64,000 bases of DNA from Cryptomeria japonica (GCF_030272615.1 NC_081408.1:63422614-63486613), one strand, 5' to 3'. Positions 25,634 to 37,664 are shown, counted from the first letter of the stretch. Notes: a model not told the origin generated them from the letters alone. A program made the numbers and translations.

Positions 25634-26136
25634 CAGAGGCGGAGGGGGCTGATGCAGAGGAGGATGAGCTGATAGAGCTAAGGGAGATCTTGCAGGGCCA
25701 GGCAGATGAGATCCAGGAGTTGGAGAGGGAGAGGGATCGGCTCAGGAGGAGGCTCCAAGATACTGAGTGAGAGCGGGATCAAGCTATTCAATGTTATATA
25801 GAGGTTGAGACAGCACTGAGGGTGGGGAGACAGGCAGCAAAGGACATAGGGGCCAGATATGCCTATGTTCTGCGAGCCGAGGAAGAGATTACCTACTGGT
25901 GGGATCTCTATTATGGTGCAGTGCCAGTGGATCAGTGGGCAAGGAGCTTCCATAGACCATCGCGGACAGCGACAGCTATAGGAGGGAGCTGGAGGAGATA
26001 GGTATCTAATGGTGGGGTCATGGGTCCTCCACCACCACCAGATAGAGGGGACAAGAGGGATGATCCTGGGGCGGGTCCTTCGGGGGCTCAGATTCCATCG
26101 AGGCCAAGCGGCTCTAAGGGAGGGAGTTCATCATAG

Positions 26137-27908
26137 CCTTAGAGGGCTCCCTATGTATTAGTATTGTACCATTTTTGTATGATGATGTAGACACCTTCGG
26201 GTGATTGTAGCCATATGATTTTGACATCATTGTATCATGACACTTTATATATATATATATGAGATGATTCATCTTTGCGGTAGCTATATGCATGTGTACC
26301 TATGTGATGAGATGTTTCTATGTGATGCTTATGATATGGATGCAAATATGTATATGATGCAATGCAATATATTTTTTTGTTCTTTTATGTTTTATATGTG
26401 TATGCATGATGTAAATGTGAATGTATGTAATGCAGATGAATATGATAATGCAAATGTAAATTGTGCTAACAGGTGTTGTGTGCAGGATGTGATGTAGTTG
26501 TGATATCTATATGTATGTTTGAAATGCTTATATGTGGTAATGCAGGTGCAAACTACATGAAATGCAAATGTTTTTGGTGTGTCGTTATACTCAGTCATGT
26601 GATAGCAGGCTACGCGGACTCAAGAAGGATGATGGAAGTCAATCAAGAAAGGGGGATGAAAGATAGAAGATATGAAAGTGAAAGAGCTTCTTGTGCGTTA
26701 TCATCATTGAGCTTTATTATGGCAAGTAGGTTATGACAATCGAGGCATATGTTCAACCCAGAAAGTCATTATACCTATTTGCATGGAGATAAGACAGTCA
26801 CAAACAAGGAATGCCCCAATTCACACTAGACTCATAGTGTCCTCATATCCTTGGACAAGTCATAGCATTACTAAAAAACAATCCACAGACAACAAATACA
26901 AATAGGTGACGATACCCCATCCTCGCCTTTCTAGTTAAAGACATCTTGGAGATAGAATCTCTAGTCAGAGACATCCTGAAAAAAGATAAAAGACATGTCA
27001 CCTAAAGATAAAATCAAAAGAAAACCAAGAATCGACACCAACATCCACTATAGTCCTCAAGTTTAGTGTCTCTTGTCACTTGTATAAGTCTTATTTGATT
27101 GTGGTCATAATGTTTACTTTCACAAAAAGGATAGATAGCACTGAACCATATGTTGTTTGAGTCTATTGAAAGATTTGATTTTGTTGAAGCTCATTGTTGC
27201 TACTATCTCATCTAAAACTGACTGAATCCATGAAACTGATATTTTATTGCGAAGAAGACGAGACCTTATTGTGGACTAGCGATGCAAATGTTGCTTTATT
27301 ACGGATTGTGCGTGGATAGACTGAAGGAAGCTGGAAGAAACTATACTCCTTGAAACATGTGATGTTCTCAGTTCCACACCCATCACTAGACATAGGATTT
27401 GTCATAGCCACAGATAGGATTTGATTTATTATGGATGGAAAGGGGGGTGAAAAGGGAGGTTTATTATAAATGGCTAACAAATCTTGGGTAGATCAATAAC
27501 AAGCCATGATGGGAATGGGTAAGTTTACTATGAATGAATTGGTCGTGAGTGTGTGCAAAGTGAAGTGATGAAAGAGAATCCTAAAGGAGGGAGGATCAAT
27601 GTCTCTACGCATGGCACTGGTGACCCAGTTTTCACCATGGTACTTGCCCAAGGCACCACTGAAGTGGTTTTCACCATTGGACGAAATTATTTCTCTTTAC
27701 TTTTTTTGATTTTTCAATGTTTTCTGTGTCACAAGGTGCCTGTTTGCTAGGTTTTCACCAAGTAACGATTTTTTTTTTGTTTTTATAATTTTTTTGTATT
27801 TTTGAAATTTTTGAATTTTTTTTTTTTGTATTTTTGAAATTTTTGATTTTTTTGTATTTTTGAAATTTTTGATTTTTTTGTATTTTTGAATTAGGATATT
27901 CCAAGGAG
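26137..27908. other. Spacer between the converging PMD gene and gag-pol of element D
   Basis: No gene is visible. Next to the PMD stop is a T-rich 3'-UTR-like stretch with a short TA run (about 26245-26260). From 26260 to 26570 the sequence is rich in ATG and TGATG words. GTTTTCACCA recurs three times at 27625-27770. Transcripts from the two converging genes would meet here. Confidence 0.6.
27768..27893. repeat. T-rich tandem repeat just beyond the pol stop of D
   Basis: About four copies of a unit like TTTTTTGTATTTTTGAAATT (about 25 bp) lie 16 bases past the gag-pol stop in the minus-strand sense, where they read as A-rich. They might mark 3' end processing of a transcript; nothing more can be said from sequence. 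Confidence 0.75.
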
Positions 27909-29411
27909 CTATGTGTAGAACCTGCGAAGGTGCATGTTGTTGATAGGATCCTCCAAAGGTTCACCTTCTATAGTTGAGAGCTGATATGCCCCAGATCCAT
28001 ATGCTGCTATAATGATGTAAGGACCAAGCCAATTTGGTTCGAACTTGCCCTTCTTCTCTCTGTCTTGCTGATTCTTGGGGTTTTCTCTGAGAACCAAGTC
28101 ACCTACCTCAAATGTTCGAGGTTTGACTTTGTGATTATAGCTGCTACTCATTCGTTGTTGGTAAGCCTTGAGATGATTAAAAGCGGTTTGTCTCCGTTCA
28201 TCCAGTAGTTCAAGTTCTTGTAAGCGAGAGACCCTATAATCTTCATCACCAATGATGTTTTGCAAAGAGACCCGTAAAGAGGGTAACTTGACCTTAATAG
28301 GAAAGATGGATTCAGTGCCATAAACAAGTGAATAGGATGTAGCTCCTTTAGGTGTGCGAACACTTGTGCGATAGGCCCAAAATGCAGGATTAAGTTGGAT
28401 ATGCCAATTACAGCCAGCGTCGTCGACTATCTTCTTAAGGATTTTTAGGATTGTTTTATTAGACACTTTAGCTTGGCCATTACCTTGGGGGTAATATGGT
28501 GTGAAGAAATGATGGGAAATATGGAAGCAGTCACAGAGTTCATGAACATCCTGATTTTTGAAAGGACACCCATTATCAGTGATAATAGAAACAGGAATAC
28601 CGTATCGGCAAATGATATAGTTAAGGATAAACGTAGCAATCTATTTTCTAGTGACTTGTGTGAGAGGCACAACTTCAATCCATTTTGTGAAATATTCTAT
28701 GGCAGTGATAATGAATTTATGACCATTAGAAGGAGGGTGAATCTTGCCTATGAGATCGAGTCCCCACTGACAAAAGGGCCAAGGAGACGCAATTGGTTGT
28801 AGTTCTTGTGCTAGCGCATGTATGAGGTCTCCATGAATTTGACATTGCTTACATTTCTTGACAAACTGATATGAGTCTTTTTCCATATTCGGCTAGTAAT
28901 ATCCTGTCCTAATGAGTTTCTTGGCCAAGGTAGGACCACTAGCAAGTGGACCACATATCCCTTCATGTACTTCTCATAACACAATCTGAGCTTTGTCACT
29001 TTCTAAACATCTAAGAAGAGTGCCATCTAGACCTCGCTGGTATAGGATATCAGCTAAAATGACATATTGAGAGGATTGGTGAATGAAAGTGCGACGTTGA
29101 TTATTTGATAGATCAGGAGGTAGGGTATTGTCATGAAGGTATGTGAAGATGGAACCATATAACTGGGACTCGGGACCGACAATGCATATCATCTCAGTAG
29201 GAGTGATCTCATATGAAGGAACCAAAAGGTTATCCACCAAGAACTCATAGCAGGTCTCATTTGGAGGTAGATCGATCAATGAAGCAATTGTAGCCATAGC
29301 ATCTGTGGCACGATTCTGCTCTCTTGGTATCTGCTCAAAATCTATCTTTGTGAAGTGTTGTTTCAGGTCATCCACCATTTGTTTGTAAGACATTAATTTT
29401 TCATCTTTTGT
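27909..29411 (-). pseudogene. pol: Gypsy integrase of element D (C-terminal part of pol)
   Basis: It continues the single minus-strand frame of D. An HHCC finger (VHEGICGP, then CKQCQ near 28845) is followed by the core: WGLDLIGK (Asp), ITDNGCPF (Asp), then PQGNGQAKVSN, where Lys replaces the catalytic Glu (GAG to AAG, a G-to-A change). The C-terminal beta-barrel motif LGPYIIIAAYGSGAYQL precedes the final stop at 27909. Stops are TGA near 28971 (Arg or Gln expected), TAG near 28890 (GYY*PNM, Trp expected) and TAG near 28640 (RK*IATF, Gln expected). No GKF-type chromodomain is visible beyond the barrel. Confidence 0.93.
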
Positions 29412-31046
29412 TTAGTAATCATCAGTTGCTTGATGGATGACAAGTTGAGAATCCCCAAAAACATGAAGTTCCTGGATCTTCCACTGAACTGCAATCCGCA
29501 ATCCAGTTGTTAATGCCTCATATTCTGCTATATTGTTAGTGCAAGGAAATGATAAGCGGTATGATTTTGGTATAGAGTCTCCTTGAGGAGTTATAAAGAG
29601 GATGCCAGCTCCTGCCCCATGCTGTGTGTATGAGCCATCAAAGTACAGTTGCCATGGCTTTGCATGTGACATTGTTTAAATAGATTCATCTAGAAATTCT
29701 AAAATTAGAGGAACATCATCAATCATGGGGGCATCTGCTAATTGATCTACAATGGCTTGTCCTTTTATTGCTTTTCTGTCCACATACTCAATGTCAAATT
29801 CACTCAGGATCATTACCCACTTGGCCAGTCGCCTAGTAAGTGTTGCTTTATTGAGAAGGTATTTCAACGGATCTATCCTTGCAATCAACTTAGTCTTATG
29901 AGTGAGCATGTAATGTCATAATTTCTATGAAGCAAAGACCATGGAAAGACATGCACGCTTAATTGGTGTGTAGTTTAGCTCATATCCCACCAATGTATGA
30001 CTGATATAGTATACTACCTTTTCCTTGCCCTCAGCAATTTGTTGTGCTAAGAGTGCCCCTAGTGCTGTTGGAGTAGCTGATATGTATAGTAACAGAAGCT
30101 GATCTAGAACTAGTGGCATCAGAATAGGTGGATTCAAAAGATAATCTTTGAGTGTCTGGAAAGCCTGTTGACAACTATCATCCCATTTGAATTTGATATT
30201 TTTATGTAGTAGGTGCTGAAAAGGATTACACTTATCTGCAAGTTGTGCTATGAATCTTCGTATGGACTGGAGTCTACCTTGTAAGGATCGAAGTTGATTG
30301 ATATTTCTTGGTAGTGGCATTTCCAAGATGGCCTTGACTTTTGCTGGATTAGCTTTGATTCCTCTTTTGGATACAATGAATCCTAGGAGTTTCCCGGAGG
30401 TTACTCCAAAGACACATTTCTTAGGGTTTAATCTTACTTTGTATTTTTCCAACCGATCAAAGATGACCGATAGTATGTCCAAATGTGTATTTCTATCTTT
30501 TGATTTGCCCAAGAGGTCGTCGACATAATCTTCCACAGTTACATGCATGAGATCATGAAAGATAGTAGTCATGGCTCTTTGATATGTAGCACCTACATTT
30601 TTTAGCCCAAAGGGCATGACATTCCAGTAGAAAGTTCCCCAAGGACAAGTGAATGATGTTTTGTGTTGATCCTCCGGTGCGATCCTTATTTGATTATAAC
30701 CAAAAAATCCATCCATCAAAGATAACATTTCATGACCTATTGTGAGATCAATGATCAAGTCAATATTTGGTAATGGGAAGTCATCCTTTGGACAAGCTTT
30801 GTTGATATCTCTGAAATCTGTACATATTCTGATGCTATGATCTGGTTTACTGACAGGCACTAGATTGGATATCCATTCAGGATAGTCAATTGGGTGTATG
30901 AATCCGACATCCAATAATTTCTCAAGTTCTGCTTTGACTAGTAATGCCACTTGTGGATGCATTTTTCTTAATTTTTGTTTCACTAGCTTTGCCCCCAGTT
31001 TGACTGTCAAATGATGCATTACCAAATCCGGATCTAGTCTAGGCAT
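29412..31046 (-). pseudogene. pol: Reverse transcriptase with two RNase H domains (element D)
   Basis: Reverse transcriptase occupies 30130-31046 (DFRDINKACPKDDFPLP, SLMDGFFGYNQ, intact YVDD near 30525). The ordinary gypsy RNase H (29676-30130) contains HYMLTHKTKLIARIDPLKY and FDIEYVDRK. A second, archaeal-type RNase H follows at 29412-29672 (YFDGSYTQHGAGAG, NIAEYEAL, GDSQLVI, acidic residues present). This RT, RNase H, second RNase H order marks the Tat lineage. Stops include TAG and TGA in AS*KL*HYM (Gln and Arg expected), TAA after LDESI and TAA after ATDDY. Confidence 0.94.
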
Positions 31047-33764
31047 ATCAGTGTATGACCATGCAAAGTTGTTTTGTCATTCTTTGAAGAAACTTATGAA
31101 TTTTGACCTTTCGAACTCTGTCAACGATTGAGCTAGGAATATGTTGTGTGGAACCTCTTCTGTACCAATGTTTGTTTTGAGAGTCTCTTCTACCAACATG
31201 GATGACTTTTCCTCATATGATGTTGGGAGAATGTCGAGCCTTCCATCTTCGGGTGCCTCAGAGAGGTTTTCACCCTCAGATACGTTCTTTCTTTTTACTT
31301 TTTTGGGGTCAGATAATGCCACAGTGTGGTTTTCACCATAAGACCCTTGGTTTGTATTTATTTTCATATTTTTGCGACTGGAAGGTCCGACACCCTCACC
31401 AAAATATACCACGTTGTTGAGTTCTATAGTGTATCCCGCTTTATGGTCCCCAGGGGGAAGATAATCTCATATGCCCAGATAGTCAATAACAGCTTCATCA
31501 TTTTGGAATGTGTCAAATTGCACTGGTCCTTCATGATCCCAATCAATGAGTTGATGGTGGACAAGGGGAAGGCCTTTAATGTCTTCAAAGTTTGCGGGGC
31601 TAAGAGTGAAGATGCAGTTATATTCGGGTATGTCAAGGTAATTATTGAGGTCATCGATGGCACTCTCCTCATCAGTTTCGATCATGAGCGAATCCAAATT
31701 GTCATCACTAGTAGCGCATTCTAGGACAGATGTTCTCATCCTATGTCATTTCAACCTAGAACCTTGAGACAAAGACTGTGTAGAATCCTCATGGGTTGTT
31801 TCTTGACCAACTCTGAACTTTTTATAAAATTCCTCTTCTTCTATGGGTTCATCTGGCTCTCTGAATGTCTTAGTGAGCTCGTAGTCACTGGAGGATTTGT
31901 TTGAACCCCATTCAAATTTGTTGGAGTCTGTGAAATAGCGATCCTCTTGTTGAATTTTGGCAGGTTTGATTTGTAATGCTTCTTCTATCCTTTTAGTATG
32001 GATCTTGGAAGTCAGGAAACCAAGTCCCTTTGAGCGTTCCTTTTTGAAAGTCAATTCCAGTTGTAAAGGTTCAATGATGCCTTTCTTTCATAACCCAAGA
32101 GGGCTTTTTCCATCATACCCAAATTTTTGTAGAATCTTGAAGCCTTTGCCATATTTCTCATAGGGTATATTGATGTGATCTTGTGTGTCATCTTCAATGT
32201 CTTTGTAGAGCATTTTGTATAAGTCTTCCTCTTCCAGTTCACCCCATCTTTGAAAGATAGTAGGGTCCCATTTGAATACCATGATGGATACTTGCTTGTT
32301 AGGATGTGGTCTTCCATATTCTTTTGGGGAACTCATGACTTGTCGTAAGTACATGGTCTAATTTAAAGTGTATTCTCCCATGCCTTTGTCCTAAAATTTA
32401 CCTTTAAGCTCACCTTGCTTTGATTTCGAAGGTTTCAATGACTCAGGATCAATGTATGCCGAAGAAGGAACAACTTCACGATTACTGGGAATGATGGTCT
32501 CCATTTGTGATCTAAGGTTATTGCAATATATGAACGGATTAGGATCGCCGTTAACCGTTACTTTGACTCCATTGTGAGGAAACTTAATGCATTGGTGATA
32601 TGTCGATCGGACTACCCTCATTTCATGAATCCAAGGACATCCTAGCAATATATTATAAGTGAGCTCTAGATCTAGGACTTGACAAACCACATCCTTTGTA
32701 AATGGCCCAAATCTTAGAGGTAAGGTGACTGTGCCCTTGGATGAGCGCTCTTCATCATCATATGCCTTGATGGTGATTTGATTTGTTGAATTCATAGCTT
32801 TATCAGAATATCCCAATTGTTTAATTGTGCTCAATGTACAAATGTTTAGACCAACTCCTCCATCTATCAGGACTCGTTTGATTCTATGTTTGTGTATGAA
32901 GGCTTCAATGTGTAAAGGTGCATTATGTGGCTGACTTACGGAGTCGTCATTGCCTTCCGTGAATGTAAGGGAATGTGGAACGGATAGGTATCCCACCATG
33001 GATTGAAACTGGTCCACGTTCAGATTAGTAGGAACAACAGCGTCTCTCAAGATTTTATCAAGAATAACTTTGTGAGCGGGGGATATACGTAAGAGCTCAA
33101 GGATGGAGATGAGCACGGGTGTCTTCCCTAATTGTTCTACAAGGTCATACTCAGGTTTGGCTGATGAAGAAGTGGTGTTTTTATTTGAAGCACCTGGCAA
33201 GGTGATTTTACCTCGACAAGTTGTAACATGGCATTTAGAGGTAGGTTCGGAAGAAGATCCAACACCTTTTAGGACAATCTTAGGTCTCTGAGTAGGATTC
33301 TCAGGAGTTTTGTCCTTGATGATAATAGTAGAGACATAATTGTCCATCGAGATGTGATTGATAGTTGAATCATAGTTGTAAGATGCTCTGGTATAGTTGG
33401 TTTGATCATCTATGGCTTTAGCTTTTCCCTTGTCATGCTTTGGGAATGGTTCCTTAAACATTTCATGTTCTTGATTGGAGGAATGTCCCTCAATCTCAAT
33501 GAGATCTTGTACAATGTTCTTCAGTCGATGACAATTTCCTATCTTATGACCCTTGCTCTTATGAAATTCACAATACTCATCATCATTCCACCAATTTGGT
33601 TTAACCTTTGGTTCATATGGAGGAAAATCTGGAACTGTGATTACCTTGTTTGCCACTAACTTTTTGAAGACTGACTCAAGTGGTTCTCCCAATGGAGTGT
33701 ACTTCCTTTGCGATTTAGAAGTTGTTTGAGTATTCACTTGATTGTTTGTAGAGCTTGATCCCAA
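31047..33764 (-). pseudogene. gag-pol: Gag C-terminus, protease and pre-RT linker (element D)
   Basis: The same frame as gag and reverse transcriptase. A zinc-knuckle variant, CEFHKSKGHKIGNC (C-H-H-C spacing), is at 33531-33572. The aspartic protease core VLIDGGVGLNI lies near 32850-32876; DGG at this site is usual in Tat-type elements, while GVG probably derives from GAG. A long polar stretch leads to reverse transcriptase. Stops at 32391, 32346, 32088, 31746, 31464 and 31074 are TAG or TGA; none needs an indel. Confidence 0.85.
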
Positions 33765-33776
33765 AAAGATGAATTT

Positions 33777-35417
33777 GGGTCACACTGTGTTGGCATCAAC
33801 AACACCATCAGTGACTGTGTTCTTGTTTTTATTCCAAAATCTTGGCTTGTCTTTTCCTTTAAAGTCATCTTTGTTTTCCTTGAATATCTTAATGACTCCT
33901 TGCTCAATTAGGACCTTTTCTGTTGCTAAGCCTTTTTCAATAACGTCCCTGAAGGTGGACAAACAAGCTTTCCTTAGATCATAGCCAATGTCTTTGTTAA
34001 CGTTTTGTGTGAACATCTCTACCATTTGCTTTTGTGGAATTTCACAAGAGCATCTGCTAGCTAGATTCCTCCATCTTTGTAAAAATGATGCAAAAGACTC
34101 TCCCTCTTTTTGCTTGGTGTTGCATAAAGTAGTGACTGATATGTCTGTCTCTATATTGTAGGAGAAATGTTGAGTAAATGCCTCTGCTAAGTCACCCCAT
34201 GACTTAATACCAGGTGGGAGTTGGGAGAACCATTCCATAGCTTGATCACCTAAGCTTTGTGGGAATAATCTCATTAAATATGTCTCTTCTGCTGCTACTT
34301 CAATGCAAGCTATGAAAAACTGTCTTATGTGTGCCTTAGGATCCCCTTTTCCTCTATACTTATCAAATTTAGGTGTCACAAAGTGTGTAGGAAATGGAGG
34401 CATTGGAATGCTCTTGTCGAATGGATAAGGACATATGTCTCTCATTGTGTATGTTGGCTTCGGTGTATTTATGTCCTCCATTTTCTTTTGTAAGTCCCTG
34501 ATTTGTTGCTCCAAATTGCTCTTAGGTGGAGATCGACTTCTTGGACCATACCCCATGCTTGAGGCACCAATTGGAGGAGAAGCATGTTGCATATATGGAT
34601 GATATTGATCATACACATGTTCATATGGAGGAGGTCTATAGTGATGCTGCATATATGGACCACTTGGTATAGATTCATGTTGAGGAACGAAATATCTATT
34701 TTGTCCATGTATACCATACTCTATAGGCATGTCATGTTCTAATGTGTTGCCCCCAAATTTGACACGGGGTTTCCTTGTGTCCAAATTTTGAGCATGCCTT
34801 TGAATATCCAATTGCTTTGGTGGTTGTTTCTCAGCTTGGGTATGTGATTGATCATATCTGTCTGCATAAGACTTCCATAATGGTCTGCAAAGGTGAGTAT
34901 CATATGCGTGACCCTATGTATGTGTGACCTCTAGTTTTTGAAGCAAAGACGATGGTGATTCAGGCACCATATATGGTCCTCTATTTCCTCCACTATTAGG
35001 CCTCCTTTGATCCATGTTGGAGTGAGTTTGTTGCAAAGGTTGATTTTCCATTATTTGAGACATGTCAAAATCATGAGGTATCTTGGCTCCACTTTGTGCG
35101 ATCATTTGTAAGAAGTATTGTCTATCCCTCCTCATTATTTCCTCAACCAATCGATTGAAGTGGGGGTCCATAATGGATTCTTCCACATCTGCTGAATGTA
35201 TTGAAAAGTTGTCCATATTGTCATTGTGTGTATCATTGTTGTTTGTAGTGTCCATGTTCTCAACATTTGGAATGTTTCTATAGGCATCCATGTCAGGTAA
35301 CATGTTATGATCAGTATTGAAAAAGACATCATTGCCATACTCATAAGAACTCATGTTTGCGGACTCTTGATCCTCTTTAGTTTCTCTCCTAGATTTTTGA
35401 AGATGAGTTTCAACCAT
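33777..35417 (-). pseudogene. gag: Gag polyprotein N-terminal half (element D)
   Basis: The frame opens at ATG 35417 (MVETHLQKSRRETKED) with an acidic, Asn/Asp-rich N-terminus, then a Pro/Tyr/His-rich stretch (34560-34700) and the retrotransposon gag fold near 34170-34400 (GDPKAHIRQFFIACIEV, QAMEWFSQLPPGIKSW). Two stops interrupt it: TAG near 34911 and TGA near 33777. The frame then runs on without shift to 27909, about 2,500 codons for the whole polyprotein. Gag would form the particle that packages the element RNA. Confidence 0.88.
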
Positions 35418-35910
35418 GAACTATGTATTGACCAAGATGTGTGAGATTAGATGAAAATGGAAAAAGTATGGAAGACCAAGAGTTAGATGGAGTGTAAATG
35501 AATTTGAAGTGTACTTGCAATGTCCAAAGTGTAAGACCAAGTATGTATGTAGTAGAGTAGGTGTGACTTCCAAAGAGAGGATAGTTTCTCTTGATGAGGT
35601 AAGTTGACCTTGATTCTAAGTAAGACCAAATGAGACCCAAAGGTAAGAAACTTTGATGAGGGATCACTTAGCAAAGTGTTGTTGTATGTGGTGTGTTGAC
35701 AAAGTATAGTGAGGACAAGCAAGTGACCTTTTGACTCAAGTTTAGAAAATTGTAAATGTGAAGTGAGATATGAAGCAATGATGGACTATGTGAGACCCAA
35801 AGATAGGTTGAATGCTAAATGAAACCTGGAGAAACAACCTAGGAAGCTCAAGAATTCTGAAATTGAAATTGTTTGTTTGCTGGACTGTAAAATTTTTTTT
35901 GCAATTCTGA

Positions 35911-36097
35911 ACACAGACGCACCTCTATACTTCATAGACGTGGTTTTCTGACACAGACGTGTCTCTGTTCAACACAGACGTGCTTTTGATTTTTTTTGCA
36001 AAATGTACTATTGATTTTGGGAACACAGACGTGTTTCTGCCCTTCACAGATGCGGTTAGACAACACAGATGCGATTATGACAGACACAGACGTGTTT
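35911..36097 (-). repeat. CACAGACG repeats, gag-proximal group (element D)
   Basis: Eight units at about 20-bp spacing (near 35911, 35931, 35951, 35972, 36023, 36045, 36064 and 36085), with a gap at 35985-36020. On the minus strand, the transcribed sense, the core reads CGTCTGTG. It lies upstream of gag. Confidence 0.82.
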
Positions 36098-37314
36098 CTA
36101 TAAAATTTGTGCAATTTTTTCCAATCTATGAAGTCATTTTGTTGTGACCAAATCTAATTGTTTGACTATTTTTCGTGACAAGAGGACACAGTGTTGATGA
36201 AGACCCAATGTTTGTAAGTGTCTAGACTCAAAAATGACTCCAATAAAAAGTGTGTTGTTTGATGTAAAATTGTTTTGCATACACTTGAAGACACAAAAGA
36301 CACAATGTTTTGTTGTTTGGTCTTGAATGTTTGAATGTTTAAAATAAGTCAAGCACAATTCTTATGGCTGACCAAGACAATAGTTGTTGATCCCATGCGG
36401 GGTTTTACCCCTGAGGCTACACTATTCAGAGCGGATACTTAGATACTTGACCTCACTGGCTCCACCCTCGGCACTCACTTCTCAAGTCAGCCAAGCATCA
36501 GTCCCCACAAAAACTCACCATGGTGAAATTTGTATCTCTACTAAGAATTGTATGTGTGTGGGCTGCTACCAGAGGTCTGACCTCCTGCCCCAACAACTAG
36601 AAGGATTTGGGCTTCTAAAACAAAAAGGTGCTAGTAAGGGCATCCGCTCGTGTGGCCATACATGTGGCACTTTCAGCTTTGTAAATACAAAAGGCTCCCA
36701 GTCGGTAGGGGTTATGCCCTACAATTGATCAAATAAATTTGATCAAATGGGTTTATGGGGAGACATATTGTCGGTATGAACTAATCAACACATGTTATCC
36801 ATAGTTTTCACCATGAATACATTTGTTTATAGTGGTTCGAAAGAGGTGGGTTTTTCTCGCTACCACTTGGGTCGTTCTCTTCTCACTAGTAGTCCTAATG
36901 ACCACACGGGAAGACAGGCCCTCTAAAGATTAAACAAAAAGAGCCTATTGCTCAAGACACAAAAGACAATGATTCAATTTTAGTGCACCAATTGAAGTGT
37001 TTGCTAGTCTATGAAAACAAGGCACACAATAAAAATCCAAAAACTCTTGCCAAGGACCTACAACAAAAGGTTGTTAGTAGTTTGGATTGTTTCAAATAAT
37101 CACCCCTTCCTGCAAGCACACAAGTTAGGTAAATTTTAAACCCAAAATACTTTGTGAAAGAGGGGCCTTCAACCAAACGTTTTGTTTTTAAGACAAGCTG
37201 CACCAATTTCATTAGCTAGATCTGAAAATGTTAGCTCAAAATAGACTATATCTGAAACCCTAAATGCAAAACTCAAAACTGAATCAGTAAACCTCAAAAT
37301 TTTGAAATTGGTTA

Positions 37315-37575
37315 ACACAGATGCGGTTACCCCTTACATAGACGCGGTTCTCTGACGTAGACACGGTTCTATGATGCACAGACGCGGTTAGAAAACACAG
37401 ACGCGACTAATTAGCACAGACGCGGCTAAAACAACCACAGACATGACTTTAGGACATAAACGTGATTTTTGAAACCTACAAAACAAAATATTGCTGATAA
37501 CGCAGATGCGATTTTTGTTGTTGCAGACGTGCCAGAAAATCAGAAATGCGATTCGAAAGTAAGCAGACGCGGAAA
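37315..37575 (-). repeat. CACAGACGCGG repeats, LTR-proximal group (element D)
   Basis: At least ten units of ACACAGACGCGGTT type at 18-22 bp spacing. On the minus strand the core is CCGCGTCTGTG, the same sense relative to gag as the 23484-23770 array has relative to the PMD gene. Many CG sites are already TG or CA. Confidence 0.85.
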
Positions 37576-37664
37576 TACCAAAAATGCTATTGAAAACGTC
37601 CGATCTGCAACTTCAAAAATACAAAATCTGCAACAAGGAGGTTAAATACAAAAGGGACAAGAGT

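Larger units (their letters stand above)
23306..26136 (+). pseudogene. PMD (plant mobile domain) gene, antisense within element D
   Basis: Proposed exon 1 is 23306-23371 (22 codons, from MAFIHRFDHVHQFQRP) and exon 2 starts at 24233, both phase 0. The PMD starts near 24320: TALAERWHSKTCTFHLP, then GEMIVTLEDVYRIL, with YAWGSCVLAHLYYEL after a frameshift near 24690. An acidic Gly/Asp and Arg-rich linker follows (25360-25530), then a tract of alternating Gln codons (25546-25633), a Glu/Arg coiled coil (25650-25780) and a proline patch (26030). In-frame TGA or TAG stops lie at 24311, 24709, 25009, 25144, 25186 and 25999; most fit CAG to TAG. PMD proteins (MAIN and MAIL1 family) act in plant silencing and chromatin and also occur in transposons. 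This copy is broken, but its layout is gene-like. Confidence 0.82.
35418..37664 (-). other. 5' leader of element D gag-pol transcript, repeat-rich
   Basis: About 2.2 kb between the primer site and the gag ATG. It contains two groups of CACAGACG units (listed separately) and a perfect 10-bp inverted repeat (TTGATCAAAT, spacer AA) at 36725-36746. The part at 36380-36720 has higher GC and no convincing frame. Short open frames on either strand have no recognisable motif. Confidence 0.65.

Noticed and set aside
26245-26260. TA dinucleotide run as a promoter
   Set aside because: It follows the PMD stop with no gene downstream on that strand; a simple repeat is the safer reading.
30298-33984. Plus-strand open frames opposite D gag-pol
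   Set aside because: They mirror the coding strand, show no motifs, and overlap clear gag, protease and RT sequence.
36384-36728. 115-codon open frame in the D leader
   Set aside because: No recognisable domain or start context, and the composition is not clearly coding; open length alone is weak evidence.
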